From contig NZ_CP135918.1 of the NCBI RefSeq assembly GCF_032393985.1, forward strand, positions 3,286,001 to 3,350,000: a DNA stretch of 64,000 nt, written 5' to 3'. Below the pieces are notes generated by a model, which did no database searches, was not told where the DNA came from, and saw nothing but the letters and a program-made list of their open reading frames with translations. The position numbers were made by a program, and so were the translations under genes. Shown here piece after piece: positions 1 through 9,968 of this stretch. The DNA is from Fischerella sp. JS2. Its GTDB lineage: Bacteria > Cyanobacteriota > Cyanobacteriia > Cyanobacteriales > Nostocaceae. The number at the start of each line of letters is the position of its first letter. The stretch's first letter is position 1.

Positions 1-285
1 GTTAGCAAGTTCCTGTAGTTGATTGACTGCTTCAGCACCTTCTAACTTCATCAATTCGCGATCATCTCGCATTTCTGTCCAAGTAATACCGTAATCAGAT
101 ACCAAGAACCGAATAAGGTGATTTTCTCCCAAGCTAACCATAAATGAAGCACTATTCATCTGGTCGCCGCATGTGTAACAAGACGCCGGGTATCCACGTC
201 GCTCTAGAACAATCGCCAAAGCTTGTAGATTCATTACTAGGTCTTGAACAAATTGCCGATGTTGTTGCGCTAGTCTTAGAAACAC
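1..285 (-). CDS. DUF1815 family protein (3' end cut by window edge)
   Basis: Not in an annotated frame of 60+ complete codons because it runs off the window. Read on the minus strand from a GTG at 283-285, preceded by a perfect AGGAGG ribosome binding site, it stays open for 95 codons to position 1. The product begins VFLRLAQQHRQFVQDLVMNL and contains a CYTCGDQM stretch with two cysteines and the phrase VSDYGITWTEMRDD. I recognise this as the small, roughly 100-residue DUF1815 family confined to cyanobacteria. Its function is unknown. Only a few C-terminal residues should be missing. Confidence 0.8.
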   Translation of the reverse strand, partial: MFLRLAQQHRQFVQDLVMNLQALAIVLERRGYPASCYTCGDQMNSASFMVSLGENHLIRFLVSDYGITWTEMRDDRELMKLEGAEAVNQLQELAN

Positions 286-1082
286 TAATTTCCTCCTAAC
301 ACCACAGTCATGTGATCCCTTTTATATTTTCTTTAGATTTTCCCATCCACTGGTATTGTAAACTATTCATTACAATTCCCAGACAAAGAACTTTTAAGTC
401 GTTACATACCTACCTAGCTTAAGGTAGTTCATTGCGGCTGGTGTTGCCGTATCAAAATATTCAATTTGCAAACATCGAATATCAGACAGAAGTGTCAAAT
501 TAAATATTATCTTTATACATTTCTGTCAGGGTAGATGGTCGGTTAAAACGATCCGCTATAAGATTAACCCATATTTAGCACAAGTCAACCACAGAAAAAC
601 CACAAATCGCTCCTAAATTAGCAATTTGTTGGCAAATATTCGGTTTCTCAATGGCTATAACGCCATTTAGCTTTGATTTATGTTGATTTGTGTATGTAAT
701 GAGCTTGTATGCTATCCAACAGCGTCAGTTGGCATGATCCAACTATTGATTTATTTATTACTTTCTCCTGAATACATAGAATTTAGTAGATGACCGTGGT
801 GATTTGAGATTGATGGTACACCAGTAATATTTTTGACATGTATTACTTGTGCTATTACCTTACTTATCTACAATCTCAAATAAAACTCAATTTGTTTGAC
901 TTATTTCCTGACGATAACTAAACGTTATCAGGTGATGTTGCCATTTCGGCAGTTTTTAAGATTAAACCATTATTAAATTGTGATAAATAATACTGTTCTC
1001 AGTATTGGTCGGGGAATAGGGAGCGGGGAGCGGGAATTGGAAATAATATTCTTGCTAAACCTTCATCCTTCACCCTTCCCTT
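286..1082. other. Intergenic region, no gene seen
   Basis: About 800 AT-rich bases between the start of the DUF1815 gene and the end of the succinate dehydrogenase gene. I find no open frame that looks like protein. There is an imperfect 11-bp inverted repeat at 485-495 and 517-527 (GACAGAAGTGT against ACATTTCTGTC, one mismatch). The last 70 bases are low-complexity purine-rich text of the kind often found between cyanobacterial genes. Confidence 0.5.
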
Positions 1083-2810
1083 CTAGTACTTCCTCTCCTG
1101 TGGTTGAAACATGGTAATTGTCACAGGACGGTACTGAATATCAATTCCTGCTGCTGAATAATAAGCCATTGTGTGTTTGAGGAATTTCTCATCATCTCGC
1201 TGGGTATAATCCTCACGGAAATGAGCGCCACGGCTTTCTTGGCGATTCAGGGCAGAAGCCAAAATCATTTGTCCGACAACCATCAAGCTTCGTAGTTCTA
1301 AAGCTTCAATAATTTCTGTATTCCAACAGCTTCCTTTATCATCTAAGTATATCTGCGAATATTTTTCTTGCAGATGTTGTAATTTTTGCAGTCCTTTACT
1401 CATTAAATCTGCGGTGCGGAAAACACCGCAAAACTCAGTCATTGTGTCCTGAAATGCCTGACGGATTTGATTAATTCGATACTGTCCTGGCTGAGCTAGC
1501 AAAGCCTGAATTTGTTGTTTAGCTTCGCTTAGGTAGCGTTGTTCGTTGATCTCCGGTAATTTACGATTTTGTACATATTCTGCGATCGCTGCCCCAGTTC
1601 TACGTCCATAAACTACGCATTCTAATAAAGAATTGCTACCAAGGCGGTTAGCACCATGCACAGAAACACAAGCAGTCTCACCAGCAGCAAAGAAACCCTC
1701 AACAAGATGATCCCCGCTACTGCGGACTCGACCATCAGTGTTAACAGGGATACCACCCATACAATAGTGAATGGTAGGACGGACGGGCATCGGTTGAGTT
1801 ACCGCATCCACACCCACTAGGCGATGGGCTTCTTCCCAACAGAAGGGAATGCGGCTCATAATTTTTTCCCTACCCATATGACGCAAGTCAAGATAAACAA
1901 AGGGGCCGCCAGCACTGCCATCAGGATGAATACCACGACCAGCACGGATTTCGTAAGCGATCGCTCGTGAGGTAATATCACGAGGAGCAAGTTCCATGCG
2001 ACTCGGAGCGTATCTGGTCATAAAGCGTTCTCCCTCGCTATTGATCAAATATGCCCCCTCACCACGCACCGCCTCCGAAATTAACACCCCGACTGGATAT
2101 AACCCTGTAGGATGAAACTGTACAAATTCCATATCTTCTAAAGGCAAACCAGCAAGTGCTGTCATTGCTAAACCATCGCCTGTGGAAGCGTAATCATTAG
2201 AAGTAGTGTTATATACCCGTCCATAACCACCAGTGGCAAACATGACAGCCTTGGCGCGGAGCACCTCGACATGCCCGTCTAAGATGTGATACATCACCAC
2301 ACCTTTAGCCTGATTTTCTTCTAGGATGAGGCGCATTACATACCACTCTTGATAAACTTGCACACCATAGCGCCGCAAATTATTTACCAGTTCGTGTAGA
2401 ATGGCATGACCTGTTTTATCAGCAGCGTAACAAGTACGATTGTGGGAATGTCCACCAAAAGCCCGTTGGGCAATCCGCCCATCACTTAAGCGGGAAAACA
2501 ACACGCCCATGTGTTCTAAATCAATCACTACATCCGGTGCTTCCCGAGTCAGAATTTCGACTGCATCTTGATCTGCCAAGTAATCAGAACCCTTGACTGT
2601 ATCAAAGGCGTGTGCTTCCCAAGAATCAGATGAGTCAACATTTTTTAGCGTCGCTGCAATTCCACCTTGGGCAGCGACAGAGTGAGAACGTATGGGGTGA
2701 GTTTTCGCAACCACAGCTACATTTAAACTGGGATTTTTCTTAGCTATTTCCACTGCGGCGCGACATCCTGCTAAGCCACCGCCAATAATAATTACATCAT
2801 GTTCCAGCAT
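1083..2810 (-). CDS. sdhA: Succinate dehydrogenase/fumarate reductase flavoprotein subunit
   Basis: Encodes a 575-residue FAD-linked subunit that oxidises succinate to fumarate and passes electrons towards plastoquinone at the membrane. The N-terminus [15 protein letters not shown] is the dinucleotide-binding fold. [11 protein letters not shown] is the covalent-flavin histidine region, and [17 protein letters not shown] and [13 protein letters not shown] are family active-site and FAD motifs. The frame stays open 35 codons further upstream, but that extension does not resemble protein. The ATG at 2808-2810 starts the flavoprotein fold exactly, so I use it. No iron-sulfur or cytochrome subunit gene adjoins it; a small membrane protein gene lies upstream on the same strand. 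Confidence 0.9.
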   Translation of the reverse strand: MLEHDVIIIGGGLAGCRAAVEIAKKNPSLNVAVVAKTHPIRSHSVAAQGGIAATLKNVDSSDSWEAHAFDTVKGSDYLADQDAVEILTREAPDVVIDLEHMGVLFSRLSDGRIAQRAFGGHSHNRTCYAADKTGHAILHELVNNLRRYGVQVYQEWYVMRLILEENQAKGVVMYHILDGHVEVLRAKAVMFATGGYGRVYNTTSNDYASTGDGLAMTALAGLPLEDMEFVQFHPTGLYPVGVLISEAVRGEGAYLINSEGERFMTRYAPSRMELAPRDITSRAIAYEIRAGRGIHPDGSAGGPFVYLDLRHMGREKIMSRIPFCWEEAHRLVGVDAVTQPMPVRPTIHYCMGGIPVNTDGRVRSSGDHLVEGFFAAGETACVSVHGANRLGSNSLLECVVYGRRTGAAIAEYVQNRKLPEINEQRYLSEAKQQIQALLAQPGQYRINQIRQAFQDTMTEFCGVFRTADLMSKGLQKLQHLQEKYSQIYLDDKGSCWNTEIIEALELRSLMVVGQMILASALNRQESRGAHFREDYTQRDDEKFLKHTMAYYSAAGIDIQYRPVTITMFQPQERKY

Positions 2811-2953
2811 AATCAGCCCCCAACTGTAAAAAAAGCTGCTGTTCCATTGTAAGAACGCGATTAATTGCCATGTGCAAAAAAATTCCCTGCCAACAGACAG
2901 GGAATTTGTGTACAATATCCAGTCTTCAATCTAAATCTAAAATCTAAAATTTA

Positions 2954-3268
2954 TTAGCTGGTTGCTTCTACAGGTTTTTGCTGAGAAACATTACCAGGTA
3001 TTGGTTCCATTTTTGTTCCTGATTCCAGAGGAGCCAATTCTATATGATTTAACAAAGTAGTTACAAAAGCAAAAAGCAAGAAAGGTAGAGATAACAAAAC
3101 AACTAGTCCAACCGAAGCTAAGGCATAAACTGGGCGTCTTGCACCCATTAGGGCTAGGGCTGATGCCAAACTAACGGTAATCGTAATCAACCAAACAATA
3201 ATTTGACCATAAATATCACCAAAGGTAAGAGTACAGACAAATCTATACTTTTGAATGTTATTCATCAT
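2954..3268 (-). CDS. Small two-helix membrane protein upstream of sdhA
   Basis: About 104 residues beginning MMNNIQKYRFVCTLTFGD. Two hydrophobic stretches are visible, IIVWLITITVSLASALALMG and a second from ALASVGLVVLL through FAFVTTLL, followed by a short polar tail. The ATG pair at 3263-3268 follows a GAGG ribosome binding site. A longer frame to 3370 exists, but its first 34 residues look like non-coding sequence. It is codirectional with sdhA, 140 bp away, so the two could be cotranscribed. I do not know its function; a membrane anchor role for the dehydrogenase is only a guess, since no haem-ligating histidines are evident. Confidence 0.6.
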   Translation of the reverse strand: MMNNIQKYRFVCTLTFGDIYGQIIVWLITITVSLASALALMGARRPVYALASVGLVVLLSLPFLLFAFVTTLLNHIELAPLESGTKMEPIPGNVSQQKPVEATS

Positions 3269-3731
3269 TTTATTTGCCTCTAGTATCTCCTTAGGTTCTA
3301 CGTTAGAACCAGGTTTGAATTTTCGACAATTTCTAAATATTTTTGAAACAATTGTAATATGACTTAACAATTCGTACTGGATTTAGATAAAGTAATTTCC
3401 AAATAAAATCAGTCTTTGGATACAGATCTTTACTCAGACCAACAAACTATGTGTAAAGTATTAATGAGGTTAATTTTAACTTATATTAAATTAGTTCATA
3501 TAGCAATTCTAAACAATTTATGAAATTATCTTTTTCGTTTCCTCTCTTCCTCTGTGTCTGGTGCGGTTTTTTACTCACAATTCATTTTCACAAATCAAAT
3601 AGAACTGTTATATTTCCTTGATTTACTTCCTTCCTATTAAAATAATCGGGAATGGAGTAATCAATAATTATGAAAAATATATTTTTTAGTTTTAGTTTTA
3701 AAAAAATATAAAGAAATTCCTTCGTTGCTAG
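3269..3731. other. Intergenic region, no gene seen
   Basis: AT-rich spacer of about 460 bp between the small membrane protein gene and the broken Uma2 gene. It contains T-rich runs near 3535-3560 but no clear hairpin terminator and no convincing open frame. Confidence 0.4.
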
Positions 3732-4400
3732 TCAGCGACTTATTGCAAAAATTTGTTCAGCCGTTAAAGGAATATTCGGAAATAATCTAGAATCAATTCG
3801 ATCCTGTCCTCGAAACACTTTTGGGGGTAAATATTCTCCATATTCAAGTTGATAGATTGTAATGGTCGGCTGCTTGGGAGAGCCAATGAACCGAATGCTA
3901 CCAAAAGCAGCATAGTCTAAGATGATGTACTCCAAAACACCCAAGTCTTCATATTCAGCAAGTTTTGTCAGATAGTCGTCCTTCCAGTTGTTGCTAACGA
4001 CCTCAATGACTCCGGGTAGTGGAATATATGCAGCAGCAGAACTAGAGCTAGTTTTCATTCTCTGCCATTCTTCCCTAGCAAATATGACAATATCTGCTTT
4101 TCGGCTTTTTTCCTTTTCTAGTCGTGCTGTTTTGAGTCGAACCTACTTGGACTGTCGCGACACGTAAGGCAGGTCATTTTCTTGGCAGTGATTTTCTAGG
4201 TAGGCACACAGCCGCTCGATCAAATCCTTATGATTTGCATTTGGTTCTGATAATGGCACAGGAATCCCATCCAATAGCTCAAACTCTCTGCCTGAACCAT
4301 CATCCCAGGCAAGAAACTCTTCAAAAGTCAGTGGTTGTGTCACAGTTGCGTACATCGCCCTCGCTCCATTGCTGACGGGTACTTGACTCAATGCTACCAA
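3732..4400 (-). pseudogene. Uma2-family (DUF820) nuclease-fold gene with in-frame amber stop
   Basis: Two pieces lie in the same reading frame. The N-terminal part (4400 to 4146) reads MVALSQVPVSNGARAMY and then LTFEEFLAWDDGSGREFELLDG, typical of Uma2. It ends at a TAG (4143-4145) after VSRQSK. Reading on in the same frame without any shift gives VRLKTARLEKEKSRKADIVI, then FAREEWQRM and the Uma2 core NNWKDDYLTKLAEYEDLGV and EYIILDYAAFG, to the natural stop at 3732. A single CAG to TAG change would explain the break. Uma2 proteins have a PD-(D/E)XK nuclease-like fold and are abundant in cyanobacteria. A second start at 4058 could express the C-terminal half alone, but this is probably a recent pseudogene. 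Confidence 0.85.
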
Positions 4401-4481
4401 GATGTACAGCTTTGTCTATGAGTCCTGGTTAATTTTCGTGCCGTAGTTCGGAAACAACAGCTTGAGGTTAGGTAACAGAAG

Positions 4482-4679
4482 GCTGAACAAGGAACTGACA
4501 CTAACCATGTTGCCAATGGATTACGACTCACAGCAGATATTCATAATTTGTTTGATCTTTATATGATTTATATTAATCCTAAAACTGAAAAACTGGAAGT
4601 TGCTTCAAGTCTTAAAGATACACAATACTGGTATTTGAATGGTAAGAATTTTTCTGTGCCGCTAGAGTTAGCATCTTAA
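4482..4679 (+). pseudogene. Relic of HNH-type endonuclease C-terminus
   Basis: An open plus-strand frame with no start codon of its own reads TDTNHVANGLRLTADIHNLF, then DLYMIYINPKTEKLEVA and SSLKDTQYW, to a TAA at 4677. The order NG-L-L-ADIH-LFD followed by an I-P-T strand resembles the C-terminal part of cyanobacterial HNH endonuclease-domain proteins. The zinc and HNH portion that should precede it is missing. I treat it as the remnant of a truncated gene; the family call rests on recognition of this one motif. Confidence 0.45.
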
Positions 4680-4997
4680 TCCAGCAAGGATGCTCTTAAC
4701 TATCACTACAACAAATTTATTTATAGCTAAAATTTAATGTTTTCAAGAGCCATTTTCTAACTTCATCACAGCTAATTATGCTGATAATTACACGTTAACC
4801 CACAGCATATTCTCAGCACTTTTCTACGATACAAAAGCTACTTAGTTGTGATACTTTTACTACTAACGGCGGGGCTTAGCATCGTCGCATAAACCCTTTT
4901 CTCGTCTTTGAGGACTACTCTTTTGAGTACTTTGCTCACTAAAAAAAAAGGTATAGTCAATATTTGTTGACTAATTCTAAGTTCCATAAAAATACGT
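4680..4997. other. Promoter-side intergenic region
   Basis: About 320 bp between the HNH relic and the short-chain dehydrogenase gene. It ends in a poly-A run near 4942-4950 and an AT-rich stretch just before the next start codon. No gene seen. Confidence 0.35.
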
Positions 4998-5675
4998 ATG
5001 ACAACACCATCCTATATTTTTCTAGCTGGGGCAAGTCGAGGCGTGGGGCGAGAAATAGCCCAACGTTTGACCTCACAACAATTTAAAGTCAAAGCACTCT
5101 TGAGAACTGATGCAACTCGCCATGAATTAGAAGCAATGGGAATAAAAGTGGTTCTGGGAGATGCGATGAATGTTGAAGATATCGAACGTGCAATGTTGGC
5201 AGATGAACCGATTGATGCAGTGATCACAACTATTGGTGGCTTAGCAAAAGATAATAGCAGAGCAGATTATATCGGGAATAAAAATCTCATTGATGTGGCT
5301 GTAAAAGCAGGAGTCAAAAGATTTATTTTGGTAACTTCTATTGGTAGTGGCAATAGTGTTGTCGCTTTATCTCCGCAAATATTAGAAGCATTACAGCCGG
5401 TTTTAATTGATAAAGAAAAAGCTGAACAGCATTTAATTGTCAGTGGACTGAATTACACTATTATTCGTCCTGGTGGATTACAGTCTGAAGCGGCAACAGG
5501 TAATGGAGTTTTAACCGAAGATCCACATATTGCTGGTATGATTAATCGCGCCGATGTAGCACAGTTAGTTTGCTGTTGTTTAAATTCTAATGCTGCCAAC
5601 AATAAAGTTTTGTCAGCAATAGATGCAAATATGTTATTTGGACAACGAGAGTTTGAAAAATTTAACGTGGATTAA
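4998..5675 (+). CDS. NAD(P)-binding SDR-family protein (NmrA-like, atypical)
   Basis: 225 residues with a Rossmann N-terminus, FLAGASRGVGREIAQRL, close to the GASxGxG variant of the dinucleotide loop. VVLGDAMNVEDIERAM is the next strand-helix pair, and FILVTSIGSG and YTIIRPGGLQSE are hallmarks of atypical short-chain dehydrogenases of the NmrA/SDR_a5 type. The catalytic YxxxK tetrad of classical SDRs is not evident. The substrate is unknown; relatives in cyanobacteria and plastids act as chaperone-like or redox-sensing proteins. It stands alone on the plus strand, 61 bp before the alpha/beta hydrolase gene, which may be in the same transcript. Confidence 0.75.
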   Translation: MTTPSYIFLAGASRGVGREIAQRLTSQQFKVKALLRTDATRHELEAMGIKVVLGDAMNVEDIERAMLADEPIDAVITTIGGLAKDNSRADYIGNKNLIDVAVKAGVKRFILVTSIGSGNSVVALSPQILEALQPVLIDKEKAEQHLIVSGLNYTIIRPGGLQSEAATGNGVLTEDPHIAGMINRADVAQLVCCCLNSNAANNKVLSAIDANMLFGQREFEKFNVD

Positions 5676-5736
5676 TTTGAGAAAATTTGGCTCGGCAGTT
5701 AAGATTTGACATGAGTAGCGTAAGATACTATGTGAC

Positions 5737-6720
5737 ATGACTGTTCGTGCTTTCTTTCAAACAGCAAAAGTCGAGAGTGCTGAGTCTCCTTACAATACGA
5801 TTTATCTCAAAATTTTGTATCCAGCACAGATGTCAGGCAGCCATACAGAAAAAGACATGGGAATTGTGCCTGCTGATGCCCAACAAGCCCCCTTTCCAGT
5901 GGTAATTTTTTTTAACGGGTTTAACTGTGAAGCCCATATATACCAATGGCTAGCAATTAAACTGGTTGAACGTGGACTGGTGGTAGTTACATTTAACTGG
6001 GTTGCAGAAAATCTTCCAGGAGTAGTCAGCCTAACTCCAGGAGTGGATATCACTACATGGAAGCCTGAAATTTATGGTACTGTTCCCACTGCTTCTGCTT
6101 TACCCACATTGCTTGCAAAACTAGAACAGTTACAAGCAGAGGGTATCTTGGCTGGAATGCTTGACTTAGAAAGGGTAATTTTAGGTGGACACTCCGCAGG
6201 TGGGAGAGTAGCGATCGAAAACGCCAACCCTAGTTTTTTCCCACAGGTAGCAGGATCTTTTGCTTATGCTGCCCATACTATGGGAGGAACAATAATGGGA
6301 TACGAACCAGCTACGATTTTGCCTTTACCGGATTCTCTACCAATGTTATTGATGGGGGGAACTTGTGATGGAGTGATAGCCAATAGTAGCGATCGCTATG
6401 GGATCGCTTCAGGTGATGCAACCACTGCTGTAACACGTACATTCCAAGAAGCAATTGCTGGCGGAAGAAATGATAGCTATTTAGTGTTTCTAGAGGGAGC
6501 AAATCATTTTATCATTGCTGATCCTTTCGATTTCACCACAGGTAGAGCATTTCTTGACTTTCCAGCTACTCAAAGTCCAGAAGCATTGCGGTTATTAATA
6601 GCAGATATAATTGGTTTATTTATTGATGCCCATATTCGCCATCAACCAGAGGCATTTAATAAATTCAATCGAGTATTGAATAATTCCCATACTTTGATTC
6701 AATCATGGCAAAGTAAGTAA
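5737..6720 (+). CDS. Alpha/beta hydrolase, chlorophyllase/dienelactone hydrolase-like
   Basis: 327 residues. FPVVIFFNGFNCEAHIYQW is the first core strand and oxyanion region. LGGHSAGGR carries the nucleophile serine in a GHSAGG elbow. GGTCDGV offers the acid residue and EGANHFII the catalytic histidine, all in the right order. A C-terminal helix follows. The GHSxGG elbow and the LERVILGGHS context resemble chlorophyllase and dienelactone-hydrolase relatives. No signal peptide is apparent, so the enzyme is probably cytoplasmic. The substrate cannot be told from the sequence. It lies directly after the SDR gene on the same strand. Confidence 0.75.
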   Translation: MTVRAFFQTAKVESAESPYNTIYLKILYPAQMSGSHTEKDMGIVPADAQQAPFPVVIFFNGFNCEAHIYQWLAIKLVERGLVVVTFNWVAENLPGVVSLTPGVDITTWKPEIYGTVPTASALPTLLAKLEQLQAEGILAGMLDLERVILGGHSAGGRVAIENANPSFFPQVAGSFAYAAHTMGGTIMGYEPATILPLPDSLPMLLMGGTCDGVIANSSDRYGIASGDATTAVTRTFQEAIAGGRNDSYLVFLEGANHFIIADPFDFTTGRAFLDFPATQSPEALRLLIADIIGLFIDAHIRHQPEAFNKFNRVLNNSHTLIQSWQSK

Positions 6721-6745
6721 TGAAATTAATATCAATATTCGGAAA

Positions 6746-6845
6746 ACGAACACAGATGCACACAAATGAATACGGATGATTTATCTGTGTACCCTAAAGG
6801 AAGCCGCCCTTAGGGGCGTCTACATCGGTGTGCATCTGTGTTCGT
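6746..6845. repeat. Dispersed palindromic repeat, family A (full copy)
   Basis: Begins CGAACACAGATGCACAC and ends GTGCATCTGTGTTCG, the two arms being inverted copies. The centre holds ATTTATCTGTGTACCC and AGCCGCCCTTAGGGGCGTCT, itself able to form a hairpin. A partial second copy follows at 6904-6935. Related copies occur at 29515, 41731, 44778 and 59602. It lies at the 3' ends of two convergent genes and may fold as a terminator. Confidence 0.8.
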
Positions 6846-6938
6846 CATTTCTTGATTTTTTGTTGTGGCTGCAAGTCATCTCGACATCCAATATTTTTGG
6901 GAAAACGAACAATGAACACAGATATACACGGATAAACT

Positions 6939-7379
6939 TTATTCTCCCGAAATTTGACAAAATACAGTTCTTTTTCGTGGGCCATCTAATTCAAAAAATA
7001 AGACAGATTGATAAGTTCCTAAAGCTAACTTGCCATCAACAATAGGAATTATCTCACTGTTATTCAGCATCATTGCCATGAGATGAGAATGGGCATTCAT
7101 TAGTTCATCTGGTGGAATATTTTTTCTCAAATGCAAGTCGTTATGTAAGTAGTGGTCTGATTCTGGTGCTATTTTTTCTAAAAATACTTTGATATCTGTT
7201 AATAATCTTTCTTCATATTCATTAATAGCTAAGGCAGTTGTCGTATGTTGAGAAAAGACTAAGATTTGACCATTATGAATTGGAGTTGAATAAATCAATG
7301 CCTCAATTTGAGGAGTGATATTATGAATATTTATTCCTTGATAAGTTTCTACTTCAATGAATTTATTGATGATTGGCAT
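6939..7379 (-). CDS. YjbQ/UPF0047 family protein
   Basis: 146 residues, full length for the family. FSQHTTTALAINEYEERLLTD is the signature loop. YLHNDLHLR and NAHSHLMAMMLNNSEII contain the conserved histidines, and DGKLALGTYQSVLFFELDGPR is the C-terminal beta region. Members can rescue thiamine-phosphate synthase loss in Escherichia coli, but the physiological reaction is unsettled. The start at 7379 has an AT-rich leader. It is codirectional with the aminotransferase gene upstream, about 100 bp away. Confidence 0.85.
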   Translation of the reverse strand: MPIINKFIEVETYQGINIHNITPQIEALIYSTPIHNGQILVFSQHTTTALAINEYEERLLTDIKVFLEKIAPESDHYLHNDLHLRKNIPPDELMNAHSHLMAMMLNNSEIIPIVDGKLALGTYQSVLFFELDGPRKRTVFCQISGE

Positions 7380-7483
7380 ATTTGTAGATTTTAAATTTAA
7401 AATTAACTACTTTTAAAATATTACCAAGTCTCCTAGACTCCAAGAAACTCATTCTTAGTATCTTCGTGGTTAATCACCCAAAT

Positions 7484-8671
7484 TTAGCTATTAACAATCT
7501 TTTTCAAACCTCTCACTAATCTTGCTATCCCCTCTTTTGCTGTCTCTTTTTGCAATGCACCATAGGCAACACGCAGATAACATCCCTGATTCATACCAAA
7601 GGTAGTTCCGGGAATAACTGCAACTTGATGTTCTTGAATTAATCTTTTAACTAATTCAAAAGCGTCTATTTCAGTATTAACTTTGAAAAACAAATAGAAA
7701 GCACCATCAGCAGCAGTAATTTTACATAATCCTTCTAAAGACAGGAGAGAATTAATTACCAATTCTCGCACTTGAGCGATCGCTGCAATATTATTTCGTA
7801 AATAATCTGGTTTTGTCTGCAAAGCACCCAACGCTGCATACTGGGAAATCACAGCCGGACAAATTACGTTTGTATCCTGGACTTTTTTCACGGCGACAAG
7901 CAGGTGTTTAGGGATCACCATATAACCGATGCGCCAGCTGGCAAAACCATAGGCTTTAGAAAGGCTATATAGAGAAATAGTGTATTCACTACTATTAGGA
8001 AATGCAGCTGGGGAAGTGTGCTTAACTCCATTATAGGTAAAGTATTCATAGGCTTCATCACTGATGTGGTAGATTCCGCGATCCCGACAAATTTGATTTA
8101 CTTGTTGCAAAGCTGCTTCTGTGTATACAACCCCAGTGGGATTGTTAGGAGAAATTGTCACTATAGCTTTTGTTTTTGGGGTGATGGCTTGGGCGATCGC
8201 ATCGAGACGGAGTTGATAATTTTCATCGGTTTCTACTAAGACTGGATGACACCCCGCTATTGTAATTGCCATTTCATGGTTGAAATAGTAGGGTGTATTC
8301 AGAATAATTTCATCCCCCACATTAGTAATAGCAAGAATGGCGTTGAGAAATCCCATGTTGCTACCAGCAGTCACAACAATACAATTGTCTGTGTTGATTT
8401 TAATGTTATTAAAATTTTGTAATTTTTCTGTAATTGCTGTTAGTAATGGGGGTATTCCTTCTACAGCTTTGTAAAGATGATTAGTTGGGTCAGCTAAAAA
8501 TTTTGGTAACATTTCAATCGCTTCTGGTGGTGGCGCGTAAGCAACAACACCTTGCCCTAAAGAAATTGTTCCGGGATGGTTTTTAATCAATTCGCCGACT
8601 ACAGGTATAATAGGCGACTGCACCGCCTCCATACGAGAGGTTAAGTTTTGCTTGATATTAGCTTGTTTCAT
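7484..8671 (-). CDS. Pyridoxal-phosphate aminotransferase, class I/II
   Basis: 395 residues of fold-type I. LGQGVVAYAPPPEAIEM is the substrate-side N-terminus. TAGSNMGFLNAILAI is the phosphate-binding region and TISPNNPTGVVY the conserved NPTG. SDEAYEYFTY holds the cofactor aspartate and tyrosine, and SLYSLSKAYGFASWRIGYMV contains the Schiff-base lysine (SLSKA). The C-terminal YLRVAYGA carries the carboxylate-binding arginine. Closest in style to aspartate or aromatic aminotransferases, but the exact amino donor is not readable. A HIP1 site lies just upstream of the start codon. Confidence 0.85.
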   Translation of the reverse strand: MKQANIKQNLTSRMEAVQSPIIPVVGELIKNHPGTISLGQGVVAYAPPPEAIEMLPKFLADPTNHLYKAVEGIPPLLTAITEKLQNFNNIKINTDNCIVVTAGSNMGFLNAILAITNVGDEIILNTPYYFNHEMAITIAGCHPVLVETDENYQLRLDAIAQAITPKTKAIVTISPNNPTGVVYTEAALQQVNQICRDRGIYHISDEAYEYFTYNGVKHTSPAAFPNSSEYTISLYSLSKAYGFASWRIGYMVIPKHLLVAVKKVQDTNVICPAVISQYAALGALQTKPDYLRNNIAAIAQVRELVINSLLSLEGLCKITAADGAFYLFFKVNTEIDAFELVKRLIQEHQVAVIPGTTFGMNQGCYLRVAYGALQKETAKEGIARLVRGLKKIVNS

Positions 8672-8960
8672 CGAATGCGATCGCTACATAGTAAATATTT
8701 AATAACTGCAATCAAAATAGTTTAATTGCTCCTCATCATATGTCATTATTAGTAGATTCATAGTTTTGTTGGTTTTAGTGCATGAAAGGTGGCTGCCGAA
8801 GTCAAACTTTAAGCAAGTGCCTTTCTGCCGTATCTAAAAATTGATTGCTACACAAAAATTTAGTCACACCACTGAGCTTATCTATCTATGATAAACAGGG
8901 TTAGTGGTGTGACTTAAATAAGTCCTCTCATTCTGGAGGAGCGATTTAGCTAAGTGATCG

Positions 8961-9164
8961 TTACCAGTCTTGGGAATGTCCCAGTATAGAGCGATCATCG
9001 TCTGGAATTCTCGTTGGTACACCTAAGTGTTTGCGAGCTTCTTGTTCTGCTAGATTTCGGTCTTTTTCGTTGTTAAACTGCCCTTCTTCCAGTAGATACC
9101 TGCTGCGTGCTGCCTTATCACGGGAAGGGACAGAGCCATTTTTCCATTTATACTTAAAGCCCAT
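8961..9164 (-). CDS. Small hypothetical protein
   Basis: 67 residues beginning MGFKYKWKNGSVPSRDK and rich in charged residues, with a coiled stretch of the type EEGQFNNEKDRNLAEQEARK and a tail ending GHSQDW. No hydrophobic segment and no recognised domain. The codon pattern looks protein-like, and the ATG at 9162-9164 is preferred over a TTG two codons upstream. Function unknown. Confidence 0.45.
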   Translation of the reverse strand: MGFKYKWKNGSVPSRDKAARSRYLLEEGQFNNEKDRNLAEQEARKHLGVPTRIPDDDRSILGHSQDW

Positions 9165-9195
9165 GAGCAAGCAATGCCTGAACTCTTATTCAGCT

Positions 9196-9408
9196 TCAAT
9201 CTTGGATAATCAAAATTTTTTGCTCCAAATAATGCTGAAGCAAACGATCACTCTTGATAAATTGCCGTATTTCAGTTAGCTGTTCGCTGCTAACTTCAGT
9301 TACTCCGGGAACAAAACATATTCCCAAAATAAATATCTGAGGTGGGAGATATTTTCCTGTTTGTTTATAATTTACTGTTGCCACAAGTTCACCATTTTTT
9401 CTAAACAA
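9196..9408 (-). CDS. Possible small hypothetical protein or gene fragment
   Basis: An open frame of 70 codons that reaches back only to a TTG. The text includes NYKQTGKYLPPQIFILG and VTEVSSEQLTEIRQFIK, with an amphipathic C-terminal helix. The good helix pattern argues for real or formerly real coding sequence. The lack of an ATG and of a ribosome binding site argues that it is a truncated gene. No family recognised. Confidence 0.3.
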   Translation of the reverse strand: MFRKNGELVATVNYKQTGKYLPPQIFILGICFVPGVTEVSSEQLTEIRQFIKSDRLLQHYLEQKILIIQD

Positions 9409-9565
9409 ACACGTAGTATAAATCTTCTATTGGGCAGTTACTGTGGACAAGTAGACTATGCTAAATCATGTGACTAATACCCAATAAAAATATACGGAGT
9501 CATACTCAAATTGCTTCGGAAGCGTAATTTCTTCATTGAGAAACCCTTGAGATTTCTGAGGAAAT

Positions 9566-9823
9566 TCAGTTACTGTCACAGGCTTGCAATTTGTATTTCG
9601 AGATTGCAGGCTCAACTAAAGACATGGGTGATAATTTGGCGGCTGTTTGTAGCAAACTCCACAATTCTTCTTTCCATTTAAGATTTAAAACTTCTGGGTT
9701 TTTGATTTCCAAAGCTTTCAGACATTTAATTATGTCTTTCTTCCTTAATGAATTTGGCTCTACTTCTAAAGCTACAAAACGAGCAAAGCTAGGTGAGACA
9801 ACTAGAGGCATTTCAAAATTCAT
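9566..9823 (-). CDS. Small hypothetical protein
   Basis: 85 residues, MNFEMPLVVSPSFARFVALE and onward, with a predicted helical middle (RKKDIIKCLKALEI, LKWKEELWSLLQTAAKL). The ATG follows GAGG at a good distance. No known domain. The plus-strand frame over the same span is a shadow. Confidence 0.45.
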   Translation of the reverse strand: MNFEMPLVVSPSFARFVALEVEPNSLRKKDIIKCLKALEIKNPEVLNLKWKEELWSLLQTAAKLSPMSLVEPAISKYKLQACDSN

Positions 9824-9871
9824 TTAGCCCTCACAGGAATATAGAACTAGTTAAATTAATTACAATTGGTT

Positions 9872-9955
9872 ATGAATGAGGCTGAGAAATTAAACCATGC
9901 GTTACCACCAGGAGGTAAACATGCTATCCCTGAACTGAATATCAAGTTATTCTAA
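9872..9955 (+). other. Possible 27-residue ORF or truncated gene start
   Basis: ATG to TAA encoding MNEAEKLNHALPPGGKHAIP then ELNIKLF. The PPGGKHAIPEL phrase looks like the beginning of a longer protein that has been cut, but no continuation in any frame was found. Offered with low confidence. Confidence 0.2.
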
Positions 9956-9968
9956 TGGAATACACAGC

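Noticed and set aside
6776-7045. 89-codon plus-strand frame
   Set aside because: Runs through a palindromic repeat and antisense to the YjbQ gene.
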